Positions 1-5,873 of a DNA stretch of 7,533 bases are shown here, piece after piece. The notes beneath the pieces are model-generated. The model ran no database searches. It saw only the letters and a program-made list of their open reading frames with translations, and was not told the origin of the DNA. Every line of letters begins with the position of its first letter. Positions within the stretch are counted from its first letter, which is position 1. The position numbers and the translations under genes are program-made. The stretch is taken from NCBI GenBank assembly GCA_965120415.1, contig CBCPNA010000035.1:1-7533 (forward strand), in the 5' to 3' direction. The DNA comes from CBCPNA01 sp965120415 (GTDB lineage Bacteria; Bacillota; Clostridia; Lachnospirales; CAG-274).

Positions 1-1
1 T

Positions 2-106
2 ATGGAAGATTTTATAAAAGTAATACAAAAGCTTGTAATAAAAGATTTAGTATTATGGACAGATAAAAAAATAGAAATAATGAAAAATATTACAAAATCT
101 TATTAA
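2..106 (+). CDS. 3' end of an unrecognised reading frame cut by the left edge
   Basis: A reading frame stays open from the left edge to a TAA at 104-106. The visible part is 34 residues, beginning MEDFIKVIQK and ending EIMKNITKSY, with a helical, lysine- and isoleucine-rich character. The ATG at 2 may be internal, because only one base precedes it and no ribosome binding site can be checked. I do not recognise the family. The frame lies about 120 bases before a good terminator, so it is probably the last gene, or the remnant of one, in an upstream unit. Nothing in the fragment supports a function, and it could be a chance open frame in AT-rich DNA. Confidence 0.3.
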   Translation: MEDFIKVIQKLVIKDLVLWTDKKIEIMKNITKSY

Positions 107-225
107 TTTAATAATTAATAACAATTTAATAATAAAAACAAGATATGGACAACATCGAATATTACACACAAGAAGAAACTTTAAAAAATTTAGGTATTAA
201 TGAAAATATATAAAAATAAAATTGT
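107..225. other. AT-rich spacer without a supported gene
   Basis: The stretch is almost entirely A and T. The only start-to-stop frame is a 22-codon one (ATG at 145, TAA at 211-213). It has no ribosome binding site in front of it and resembles no family I know. It is best read as the 3' untranslated part of the upstream unit leading into the terminator at 226. Confidence 0.4.
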
Positions 226-251
226 GGCTTAATATTATAAGCCTCTTTTTT
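226..251 (+). terminator. Rho-independent terminator of the upstream unit
   Basis: GGCTTA (226-231) and TAAGCC (238-243) form a perfect 6-bp stem around a 6-base loop, followed by TC and a run of six T (246-251). It closes whatever plus-strand unit enters from the left and separates it from ylbJ, which starts 113 bases further on. Confidence 0.8.
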
Positions 252-352
252 ATTTGTGATAAAAATTACATCTCTTTCTCAAATCTTATTATATTTACAA
301 AAGCATGTATATTTAAAAACAAAATTTATTATATTTATATAAATAAAAGAAA

Positions 353-357
353 GAGGG
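353..357 (+). promoter_or_regulatory. Ribosome binding site that selects a TTG start for ylbJ
   Basis: GAGGG, within AAGAGGGT, lies 7 bases before TTG at 365. The next in-frame start, ATG at 407, has only AT-rich sequence in front of it and would cut into the first membrane segment. The TTG is therefore the better start. Confidence 0.65.
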
Positions 358-364
358 TATTAAT

Positions 365-1381
365 TTGCATAAAAAAATATTAAATATATCAAGCTTTATT
401 ACATCAATGTTTATTATAATATTTATAATAATAATAGCAGCAATGCCAAATTTAGTTATAAAGTCGGCAAAAGAGGGGTTACTTTTATGGTTTAATAATA
501 TAATACCATCTATATTACCTTTTTTAATATGCACTAATCTTTTAATAAAGCTTGGTATAGCAGACTTTTTAGGCGGAATTTTAGAACCTTTTATGCAAAA
601 AATTTTTAATATAAACGGTAAAGGGGTTTTTGCTTTAGTTATGGGTATGTTATCTGGCTATCCTATAGGGGCAAAAATAACTTGTGATTTGAAAAATGAT
701 AACAAAATAAATAATATAGAAGCCCAGCGGCTTATAAGCTTTAGCAACAATTGTTCGCCTATTTTTATAATAGCAACTGTTGGGGTTTTAATGTTTAAAA
801 GTGCTAAAATAGGGTATTTGATATTAATTATACATTATTTATCTGCTTTTACGGTTGGTATTTTATTTAGATTTTATAAAAAAGATAAATCAAAAGATAC
901 AAAAATTTATACAAAAAAAAGTCTTGCATTATGCATTAAAGAAAGAAAAACTTTTGGAGAAATACTTTCTGATAGTGTAAAAAATTCTTTAGAAACAATT
1001 TGTATAATAGGTGGATTTGTTATTTTATTTTGTGTTATTGCCCAAGTTTTAGCTTATTTTAACATATTTTTTTATATTGGCAAATTAATATTTAAAGAAG
1101 ATTTTGCTTACATAAGCAATGGCTTATTTTTAGGTATAATAGAAATAACAAATGGGCTAAATATTTTAAAAGAAACACCGACAAAAGAGGTTATTGCTAT
1201 TAGCTGTGGGTTAATATCGTTTTCTGGCTTATCTATTTTATTTCAGACATCTAGCATAATATATAATACAGATATAAAATTTTCATTATATATATTAGCA
1301 AAATGTTTGCATGCATTCATTGCTATTTTTTATGCCGTATTATGTTTTCCTATTATAGATGTATTTTTAAAGCAAATTTAG
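365..1381 (+). CDS. ylbJ: Sporulation integral membrane protein YlbJ-like (nucleoside-recognition/Gate domain)
   Basis: This is a 338-residue polytopic membrane protein of the YlbJ family. In Bacillus subtilis ylbJ is a sigma-E-dependent mother-cell gene needed for heat-resistant spores; the transported substrate, if any, is not known to me. Family hallmarks are visible: a hydrophobic segment at residues 11-27, an amphipathic FNNIIPSILPFLI region at 43-55, MGMLSGYPIGAK at 93-104 and SFSNNCSPIFI at 125-135. A second half with the same type of fold covers about 205-330 and contains EITNGLN (260-266) and GLSILFQ (288-294). The two halves match the paired Gate (nucleoside-recognition) arrangement and are joined by a lysine-rich stretch at about 171-200. 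B. subtilis YlbJ is roughly 400 residues, so this copy is somewhat short. Translation starts at TTG, with GAGGG 7 bases upstream. No convincing sigma-E promoter could be picked out in the AT-rich leader at 252-352. The next gene begins 60 bases downstream but has its own promoter. Confidence 0.85.
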   Translation: MHKKILNISSFITSMFIIIFIIIIAAMPNLVIKSAKEGLLLWFNNIIPSILPFLICTNLLIKLGIADFLGGILEPFMQKIFNINGKGVFALVMGMLSGYPIGAKITCDLKNDNKINNIEAQRLISFSNNCSPIFIIATVGVLMFKSAKIGYLILIIHYLSAFTVGILFRFYKKDKSKDTKIYTKKSLALCIKERKTFGEILSDSVKNSLETICIIGGFVILFCVIAQVLAYFNIFFYIGKLIFKEDFAYISNGLFLGIIEITNGLNILKETPTKEVIAISCGLISFSGLSILFQTSSIIYNTDIKFSLYILAKCLHAFIAIFYAVLCFPIIDVFLKQI

Positions 1382-1410
1382 TAGACAAATATTTTTTATT
1401 AATATATAAT
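1382..1410 (+). promoter_or_regulatory. Sigma-A-type promoter for the pseudouridine synthase-rnhA pair
   Basis: TAGACA (1382-1387) is separated by 17 bases from TATAAT (1405-1410). This is one mismatch from the vegetative consensus, with ideal spacing. It starts at the first base after the ylbJ stop codon, so the downstream pair can be expressed in growing cells independently of the sporulation gene. Confidence 0.65.
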
Positions 1411-1441
1411 AAATGTATTATTATATTAATAAGGTGGATAT

Positions 1442-2389
1442 ATGGTACAATTACAAATAGATAAAAATGATGAAAATCAACGGCTAGATAAATTTATGCT
1501 AAAATATTTGAATAAAGCCCCAAAATCATTTGTTTATAAAATGATACGCAAAAAAAATATAAAATTAAATAATAAAAAATGCATTGGTAATGAAATTTTA
1601 CAAGCTAACGATATAATAAATATTTATTTAGCAGAAGATACAATAAATAAATTTAAACAGGAGAATAGCTTAAAAAGCACTTTTAAAAATTTTGAAATAA
1701 TCTATGAAGATGAAAATTTGATAATATGCTATAAGCCAATAAATCTTGTATCACAGCCAGATTTTTTTAATAAAAATAATTCTTTAAACGACCAGCTTAT
1801 ATTTTATTTATACAAAAAAGGCGAATATAAAAAAGATGATAATTTTACCCCTTCTATTTGCAATAGGCTTGATAAAAACACAAGCGGTATTGTTATTTTT
1901 GGTAAAAATTTTAAAACAACTAAAGATTTAAATGAAATGTTTAAAAATAAAACTATAGATAAATACTATTTAACTGCAGTAGAGGGTATTTTAAAAGAAA
2001 AAGGTACTTTAAAGCTATACCATAAAAAAGATAAAAATAACACTGCTATTATAAGTCAAAAAAAGCAAGATGATTTTAAAGAAATTATTACAGAATATAC
2101 CCCGCTAGCCTATAAAGATAACAAAACTTTATTAAATATAAAGCTAATAACAGGCAAATCGCATCAGATAAGAGCATCTTTTAAATATATAGGCTTTCCT
2201 ATTTTGGGCGACCAAAAGTACGGAAATATTAATTTTTTAGGCTTGAATACTCAATTTTTGCATTGTTATAAAGTAGTTTTTAAAGAAAATAATAATTCTT
2301 TAAATTATTTATTTAATAAATATTTTGTATGCAAATATATGGACAAAAGCTTTAAAAATGTTTTAAGCTTTTTTGAATATAATATTTAG
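1442..2389 (+). CDS. RluA-family RNA pseudouridine synthase (RluC/RluD-like) with S4 domain
   Basis: This 315-residue enzyme isomerises uridine to pseudouridine in RNA; family members act on 23S rRNA or tRNA. An N-terminal S4 RNA-binding domain lies at about residues 13-63 (QRLDKFMLKYL, then FVYKMIRKKNIKLNNK). The catalytic domain starts near residue 84 with YEDENLIICYKP. The active-site motif reads NRLDKNTSG at 141-149, with Asp144 as the catalytic aspartate; most relatives have His in place of the first Asn. GKSHQIRA (238-245) and FPILGDQKYG (252-261) are further family motifs. The start is supported by AAGGTGG at 1431-1437. The exact target uridine, and so the RluC or RluD label, cannot be told from sequence. 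The stop codon overlaps the ribosome binding site of rnhA, so the two are translated from one message. Confidence 0.9.
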   Translation: MVQLQIDKNDENQRLDKFMLKYLNKAPKSFVYKMIRKKNIKLNNKKCIGNEILQANDIINIYLAEDTINKFKQENSLKSTFKNFEIIYEDENLIICYKPINLVSQPDFFNKNNSLNDQLIFYLYKKGEYKKDDNFTPSICNRLDKNTSGIVIFGKNFKTTKDLNEMFKNKTIDKYYLTAVEGILKEKGTLKLYHKKDKNNTAIISQKKQDDFKEIITEYTPLAYKDNKTLLNIKLITGKSHQIRASFKYIGFPILGDQKYGNINFLGLNTQFLHCYKVVFKENNNSLNYLFNKYFVCKYMDKSFKNVLSFFEYNI

Positions 2390-2393
2390 GAGA
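2388..2393 (+). promoter_or_regulatory. rnhA ribosome binding site overlapping the upstream stop codon
   Basis: AGGAGA begins inside the TAG stop (2387-2389) of the pseudouridine synthase and ends 6 bases before ATG at 2400. It decides the rnhA start: the in-frame ATG at 2373 lies inside the upstream gene, lacks such a site and would add 9 residues that do not belong to the RNase H fold. Confidence 0.8.
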
Positions 2394-2399
2394 AATAAT

Positions 2400-2864
2400 A
2401 TGAAAGAAGTAGATATTTATACAGACGGTGCTTGTTCAGGTAACCCTGGGGCTGGTGGATATGGCATAGTTTTTTTATATAAACAAAACAGAAAGGAGCT
2501 TTATAAAGGATACAAGCTTACTACTAATAATAGGATGGAGCTAAAAGCTATAATAGTTGCTTTAAAAACCTTAAAGGAGCCTTGTATAGTTAATTTGTAT
2601 AGTGATTCTAAATATGCTTTAGATTCTATACAAAAGGGCTGGGTATATAAATGGCAAAAAAATAATTGGAAAAGAAATAAAAATGAAAAAGCGTTAAATT
2701 CAGACCTTTGGCAAGAGCTTTTACCTCTTTTAGAAGTACATAAAGTAAACTTTATATGGGTTAAAGGGCATGACGGTAATATAGAAAATGAACGCTGCGA
2801 TGAATTAGCAAGAAATGCAATAAAAGATGACTTTTTAGAAGAAGATGAAAATTATGCTGGGTAA
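2400..2864 (+). CDS. rnhA: Ribonuclease HI
   Basis: RNase HI cuts the RNA strand of RNA/DNA hybrids, removing R-loops and primer RNA, with two metal ions. The protein is 154 residues, nearly the length of the E. coli enzyme (155). All catalytic residues are present: Asp9 in YTDGACSGNPG, Glu47 in NNRMELKA, Asp69 in LYSDSKYAL, His124 in KGHDGN and Asp134 in ERCDELA. The tryptophan- and lysine-rich segment at about 81-93 (WVYKWQKNNWKRN) is the basic protrusion, or handle, that binds the hybrid, as in E. coli type I enzymes; no separate N-terminal hybrid-binding domain is present. It is cotranscribed with the pseudouridine synthase, and a terminator follows 63 bases after the stop. Confidence 0.96.
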   Translation: MKEVDIYTDGACSGNPGAGGYGIVFLYKQNRKELYKGYKLTTNNRMELKAIIVALKTLKEPCIVNLYSDSKYALDSIQKGWVYKWQKNNWKRNKNEKALNSDLWQELLPLLEVHKVNFIWVKGHDGNIENERCDELARNAIKDDFLEEDENYAG

Positions 2865-2883
2865 TGATTTTTGCAAATATATC

Positions 2884-2912
2884 TTTATAAAATAATTATG
2901 TTGTGCTATAAT
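2884..2912 (+). promoter_or_regulatory. Extended -10 promoter-like sequence just ahead of a terminator
   Basis: TTTATA (2884-2889), a 17-base spacer ending in TGC, and TATAAT (2907-2912) give an extended -10 element (TGCTATAAT) with a weak -35. Initiation would be expected near 2919, only about 8 bases before the terminator stem, so the product would be about 30 bases. It may be functional or a chance match in AT-rich DNA. Confidence 0.4.
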
Positions 2913-2926
2913 GCATGTAAGAAAAT

Positions 2927-2949
2927 AAGACGCATTAAGCGTCTTTTTT
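2927..2949 (+). terminator. Rho-independent terminator after rnhA, possibly bidirectional
   Basis: AAGACGC (2927-2933) and GCGTCTT (2939-2945) form a perfect 7-bp stem with loop ATTAA, followed by T residues to 2949. It ends the pseudouridine synthase-rnhA unit. On the minus strand the same stem is followed by ATTTTC, so it may also stop transcription coming from the convergent permease gene. Confidence 0.85.
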
Positions 2950-3010
2950 AATTTACAAATTAAAATAAATATTTTAGCACAAACACACTATACATACATT
3001 TTATAAATTT

Positions 3011-4348
3011 TTAATTATTAATTTTTTTTAATTTAGATTTTTGATAAAAATACCCTATACCTATAATTATAATAGAAATCAAAAATTCTAATACAAATAA
3101 GCTATTGTTTATACCGGCAGACAAAATTATTAATACACCTATTAAAGCCATAATAGGAACAAAATAACCCATGAGTTTATTTTTAATTTTTCCTTTTTTT
3201 GTAAGTCTAATAACAACAATGTATAAAACAGCATAGCATAAATAGCTAAGACAAATATATATTTCTGAAACATCTCCCGGTAATTCAGTTTTTATATAAA
3301 AATAATTAATAATACACCAAATAATAGTTATTATAAATGCAATCAGAGCAGAATTTAAAGGGGTACTATTTAAAGCTTTATTTTCTTTAGCAATATTTTT
3401 GCTAAAAGGTACCATACCCCTAATAGCAAGAGAGTAAGGTATCCTTATAAAGCCTAGAGCTAAACCGTTACAAGTACCTAAAACGGATATTATAACAAAT
3501 ATTAATATAATTTTAGTGCCTATTTCTCCTAAAATCATGTTAGAAGCCAATATAAGACTATTATTACCAAGTGCTAAAACTTTATCAGCTCCTATCAAAA
3601 CGCTAATACCAACAAAATAGCATATGTAGCAAATTAATATAATAATAGGAGACACAATTAAAGCTATTGGTAAATTTCTTTTAGAATTTTTTATTTCATT
3701 ACAAACACTAGTAGAAACTACCCAGCCATCAAAAGAAAAAGCAATGGGTCCAAAAGCAGATAATACCCCTATATTAAAAGTTTTAAGCATAGTAACATCA
3801 TTTACAAGCGATTCTGTTGGGTTACCTTTTATAAAGCCAAATAAGGCTATTACTATTAAAGGGATAAGTTTTATTATCATAGATAAATTTTGAAAATAGC
3901 CACCTAATTTAGCAGAAAGTGTATTTAATATAAATATAACTATAACTATTAATACTCCTAAGCCTATTTCTTGTATTAAGCTAGATTCATATCCAAATAG
4001 TTGGAATATATATGTTGCTGCAACCCATGATACAATAGCTATAGATGAACCAAAATATAAAAACATTTGATAATATCCAAAAGCTGATGCAGTTTCTTTA
4101 TTAATAAATTCTTCGGCGTAAGATATAATACCGCCGGCTTTATCTGTTCTTGTTGCTAATTGGGATATAGTTAAACAACCAAAGATTATAGATATAGCAG
4201 CTATAATAAAAACTAAGACTCCTAATAAAATATTACCGTTTGTATATGTTAAAACATCATCTGCTTTAAAAAATATACCAGAGCCTATAACTGTACCTAT
4301 AATCATAGTTATTGAGGTAAATAGCCCATACTTCTCCTTTTTTTCCAT
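3011..4348 (-). CDS. APC-superfamily amino acid permease (SteT/LAT-like)
   Basis: This 445-residue protein with about 12 hydrophobic segments is a cytoplasmic-membrane amino acid transporter. TM1 carries the broken-helix motif IGSGIFF (21-27), part of the substrate site in the APC fold. AFSFDGW (203-209) is the TM6 signature, followed by the cytoplasmic-loop motif NEIKNSKRNLP (217-227). RIPYSLAIRGMVP (302-314) in the loop after TM8 is also typical of the L-type (LAT) exchangers such as B. subtilis SteT, a serine/threonine exchanger of similar length. Substrate cannot be assigned from sequence. The start follows a GAAAGGAT ribosome binding site about 10 bases upstream. The gene has its own promoter (4381-4410) and converges on rnhA, with the hairpin at 2927-2945 between them. 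No enzyme gene sits next to it that would suggest a specific amino acid. Confidence 0.88.
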   Translation of the reverse strand: MEKKEKYGLFTSITMIIGTVIGSGIFFKADDVLTYTNGNILLGVLVFIIAAISIIFGCLTISQLATRTDKAGGIISYAEEFINKETASAFGYYQMFLYFGSSIAIVSWVAATYIFQLFGYESSLIQEIGLGVLIVIVIFILNTLSAKLGGYFQNLSMIIKLIPLIVIALFGFIKGNPTESLVNDVTMLKTFNIGVLSAFGPIAFSFDGWVVSTSVCNEIKNSKRNLPIALIVSPIIILICYICYFVGISVLIGADKVLALGNNSLILASNMILGEIGTKIILIFVIISVLGTCNGLALGFIRIPYSLAIRGMVPFSKNIAKENKALNSTPLNSALIAFIITIIWCIINYFYIKTELPGDVSEIYICLSYLCYAVLYIVVIRLTKKGKIKNKLMGYFVPIMALIGVLIILSAGINNSLFVLEFLISIIIIGIGYFYQKSKLKKINN

Positions 4349-4380
4349 GTTTTTACAATCCTTTCTGCAACATTTATTTA

Positions 4381-4410
4381 ATTATAGCATTTTGCAAAGT
4401 ATTAAGTCAA
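4381..4410 (-). promoter_or_regulatory. Sigma-A-type promoter of the amino acid permease
   Basis: Read on the minus strand, TTGACT (4410-4405) is followed by an 18-base spacer ending in TGC and TATAAT (4386-4381). The -35 has one mismatch and the -10 is extended (TGCTATAAT). Initiation near 4374 leaves a leader of about 25 bases before the ATG at 4348. Confidence 0.75.
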
Positions 4411-4418
4411 CTAAAATT

Positions 4419-4479
4419 ATAACCTCTATCTTAATTTTAAATAAAGTAATCTTTATCCAAAAATTTAGACAGAGGTTAT
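4419..4479 (-). terminator. Long hairpin (61-bp near-palindrome) after the SASP gene
   Basis: The outer arms are ATAACCTCTATC (4419-4430) and GACAGAGGTTAT (4468-4479), and the inner arms are ATAAAG (4441-4446) and CTTTAT (4451-4456) around loop TAAT. The stretches between them also pair imperfectly, so the whole forms one hairpin. In minus-strand RNA the imperfect positions become G-U pairs, whereas in plus-strand RNA they are A-C mismatches. This points to a transcript reading out of the SASP gene, which stops 9 bases before the hairpin. The following T-rich tract (AATTTTAGTT) is weak for a terminator, so it may instead, or also, protect the message from decay. Confidence 0.6.
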
Positions 4480-4487
4480 TTTAAAAA

Positions 4488-4709
4488 CTATTTATTATAA
4501 TTTTGTCCAGCCATTTGTCGTTCTTGAGCTTCTATCATTTTTTTTACCATATATCCTCCGACATAGCCGTTTTGTGCCGATGTTAAATCTCCGTTATATC
4601 CTTGCTTTAAAGGTACGCCTATTTCATTTGCGACTTCATATTTAAACTGCTCTAAAGCTCTTCTTGCTTCTGGAATATTAATTTTATTTGATGAATTATT
4701 TGATGGCAT
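4488..4709 (-). CDS. Alpha/beta-type small acid-soluble spore protein (SASP)
   Basis: These 73-residue proteins coat forespore DNA, protect it from UV and chemicals, and are degraded at germination to supply amino acids. The family pattern is complete: PEARRALEQFKYEVANEIGV (13-32) contains the spore-protease (GPR) recognition site, with cleavage expected between Glu25 and Val26. NGDLTSAQNGYVGGYMVKKM (39-58) is the second conserved DNA-binding block. The C-terminus is glutamine- and asparagine-rich. A perfect AGGAGG (4722-4717) lies 7 bases before the ATG. Genes of this type are transcribed in the forespore by sigma-G. A possible sigma-G promoter is noted upstream but is not strong. The gene is divergent from the LysR-type regulator, and a long hairpin follows it. 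Confidence 0.95.
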   Translation of the reverse strand: MPSNNSSNKINIPEARRALEQFKYEVANEIGVPLKQGYNGDLTSAQNGYVGGYMVKKMIEAQERQMAGQNYNK

Positions 4710-4748
4710 AAAAATTCCTCCTGTTATAGATTTATATTTGCAACATTT

Positions 4749-4777
4749 TATAATGTTACAACATTATTTTGTACTAA
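4749..4777 (-). promoter_or_regulatory. Candidate sigma-G promoter of the SASP gene
   Basis: On the minus strand CATTATA (4755-4749) fits the CATnnTA form of sigma-G -10 elements. TTAGTA (4777-4772), 16 bases further upstream, matches only part of the TGAATA-like -35. Initiation would fall near 4742 and give a leader of about 33 bases. The placement is reasonable but the match is weak. Confidence 0.3.
4750..4767. promoter_or_regulatory. 18-bp palindrome in the SASP-lysR intergenic region (possible operator)
   Basis: ATAATGTT (4750-4757) and AACATTAT (4760-4767) are perfect inverted copies around AC. The site lies 41-58 bases upstream of the SASP start, overlapping its candidate -10. It is 63-80 bases upstream of the -35 of the divergent regulator gene. 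It could bind a dimeric regulator, but no protein can be assigned. Confidence 0.35.
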
Positions 4778-4829
4778 TTTATTATTTTAAAACTGGTAAT
4801 TTTTGTGTTTTTTATAATAATTTGTATGC

Positions 4830-4858
4830 TTGACATATTTTATTAAAATTTATATAAT
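4830..4858 (+). promoter_or_regulatory. Perfect consensus sigma-A promoter of the LysR-type regulator gene
   Basis: TTGACA (4830-4835), a 17-base spacer and TATAAT (4853-4858) match the vegetative consensus at every position. Initiation near 4865 leaves a leader of about 25 bases with GAAAGGG (4875-4881) before ATG at 4890. Confidence 0.85.
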
Positions 4859-4889
4859 TAATTTATATTTTATTGAAAGGGTTATTAAA

Positions 4890-5783
4890 ATGACAATTAG
4901 ACATTTAAAATTATTTATAGCAGTTGTAGATTACAAAACTATGAGTAACGCCGCAAAAAAAATGTTTATATCGCAGCCTTCTGTTAGCCAAACTATAAGA
5001 GAAATAGAAGAATATTATGGGATAATGCTTTTTGAAAGGCTTTCTCAAAAGCTCTTTTTAACACAAGCTGGAGAAAAGCTTTTAAAATACGCAAGGCATA
5101 TTGTAACAACTTTTGAAGATATGGAGCAAGAGTTTAAATCAAAAGATAAAGCTATAGCTATAAGAATTGGTGGATGCTTAACTTTTGGTACATATATGCT
5201 ACCAGAAATTTTGAGGCAGTTTGAAAACAAATGCCCTAATATAAATACCAAAATTATTATCGATAATACAACAGTAATTGAAAAAAAGCTTCTTACAAAT
5301 GAAATAGACATAGGTATTGTAGAAGGAGAGATTATAGCAGACGATTTGCTAAACTTTCCTATTTATCAAGATCAGCTAGTTATTGTTACAAGCTTTAATA
5401 ATAGCCTTTTAAAAAAAGATGAAATAGATATTTCTGAATTAAACGGGCTTGATATGATAGCAAGAGAAGATGGCTGTATTGAAAGAAGCCAATTCCAAAA
5501 ATTTTTAAACGAAAATAACCTAAAAGTTAACTTTAAATGGAACTGTACAAGCGTTGAAACAATAAAAAACGCTTTAAAAAATAGCAATGCTTTTTCTGCT
5601 TTATCGCTTTTATCTGTTAAAGAAGAAATAGAAAGAAATGAGCTTAAAATTATAAAAATAAAAAATATAAAGCTATCTAGAGATTTATCTATCGTTTTGC
5701 ATAAAAATAAAATATTGACTGAAGAAATAAAAGTATTTTTAGATATTTGTAGAATATTTATAGAAAATAAAAGCATAGTTTAA
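4890..5783 (+). CDS. LysR-type transcriptional regulator
   Basis: This 297-residue protein has the standard two-domain layout. The N-terminal winged helix-turn-helix covers about residues 1-60; TMSNAAKKMFISQPSVSQTI (17-36) contains the recognition helix, followed by REIEEYYGIMLFER (37-50). A linker helix at about 61-85 is followed by a periplasmic-binding-protein-like effector domain from about 89 (AIRIGGCLTFGTYMLPEIL) to the end. Such proteins act as tetramers that sense a small molecule and activate or repress nearby genes. The effector here cannot be named. The start at ATG 4890 is fixed by GAAAGGG 8 bases upstream. The in-frame TTG at 4830 lies inside the -35 element and cannot be the start. 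The neighbours are the divergent SASP gene and the downstream mscS-type gene, which has its own promoter. Neither is a typical LysR target, so the regulon may lie elsewhere. Confidence 0.92.
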   Translation: MTIRHLKLFIAVVDYKTMSNAAKKMFISQPSVSQTIREIEEYYGIMLFERLSQKLFLTQAGEKLLKYARHIVTTFEDMEQEFKSKDKAIAIRIGGCLTFGTYMLPEILRQFENKCPNINTKIIIDNTTVIEKKLLTNEIDIGIVEGEIIADDLLNFPIYQDQLVIVTSFNNSLLKKDEIDISELNGLDMIAREDGCIERSQFQKFLNENNLKVNFKWNCTSVETIKNALKNSNAFSALSLLSVKEEIERNELKIIKIKNIKLSRDLSIVLHKNKILTEEIKVFLDICRIFIENKSIV

Positions 5784-5799
5784 GACTATGCTTTTATTT
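5769..5799 (+). terminator. Terminator overlapping the end of the LysR-type gene
   Basis: AAAAGCATAGT (5769-5779) and ACTATGCTTTT (5785-5795) form a perfect 11-bp stem with a 5-base loop, followed by ATTT. The left arm encodes the last codons, and the TAA stop (5781-5783) lies in the loop. This compact arrangement separates the regulator gene from mscS. Confidence 0.8.
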
Positions 5800-5834
5800 A
5801 TATTATTTCATATTACTTTATATTATTTCATATT
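5797..5834. repeat. 20-bp tandem duplication (1.9 copies)
   Basis: The 18-base sequence TTTATATTATTTCATATT occurs at 5797-5814 and again at 5817-5834, giving a 20-base period with no mismatches in the repeated part. It lies between the regulator's terminator and the -35 of the mscS promoter, ending 10 bases before it. It looks like a recent slippage duplication. Confidence 0.8.
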
Positions 5835-5844
5835 GCCTATTTAA

Positions 5845-5873
5845 TTGACAAAAAATAAGTATAGTTATATACT
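5845..5873 (+). promoter_or_regulatory. Sigma-A-type promoter of the mscS-family gene
   Basis: TTGACA (5845-5850), a 17-base spacer and TATACT (5868-5873) give a perfect -35 and a -10 with one mismatch. Initiation near 5880 leaves a leader of about 24 bases that contains AAGGAG (5891-5896). Confidence 0.8.

Noticed and set aside
145..213. 22-codon frame beginning MDNIEYYTQE before the terminator at 226
   Set aside because: There is no ribosome binding site, the frame is very short, no family resemblance is seen and the surrounding DNA is AT-rich, so chance explains it.
252..352. Search for a sigma-E promoter or riboswitch ahead of ylbJ
   Set aside because: GCATGTATATT at about 304 matches the sigma-E -10 only in part and no proper -35 is placed. 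No structured leader was seen.
313..534. Minus-strand 73-residue frame over the start of ylbJ
   Set aside because: It overlaps the conserved ylbJ coding sequence in antisense, is isoleucine-rich from AT bias and shows no family motif.
1400..1430. Imperfect inverted repeat ATTAATATATAATA / TATTATTATATTAAT before the pseudouridine synthase gene
   Set aside because: It is built only of A and T around the -10 element and is not exact, so it is expected by chance at this composition.
5045..5776. Minus-strand frames of 88 and 134 residues inside the LysR-type gene
   Set aside because: They are serine- and leucine-rich shadows of a clearly conserved plus-strand gene and have no ribosome binding sites.
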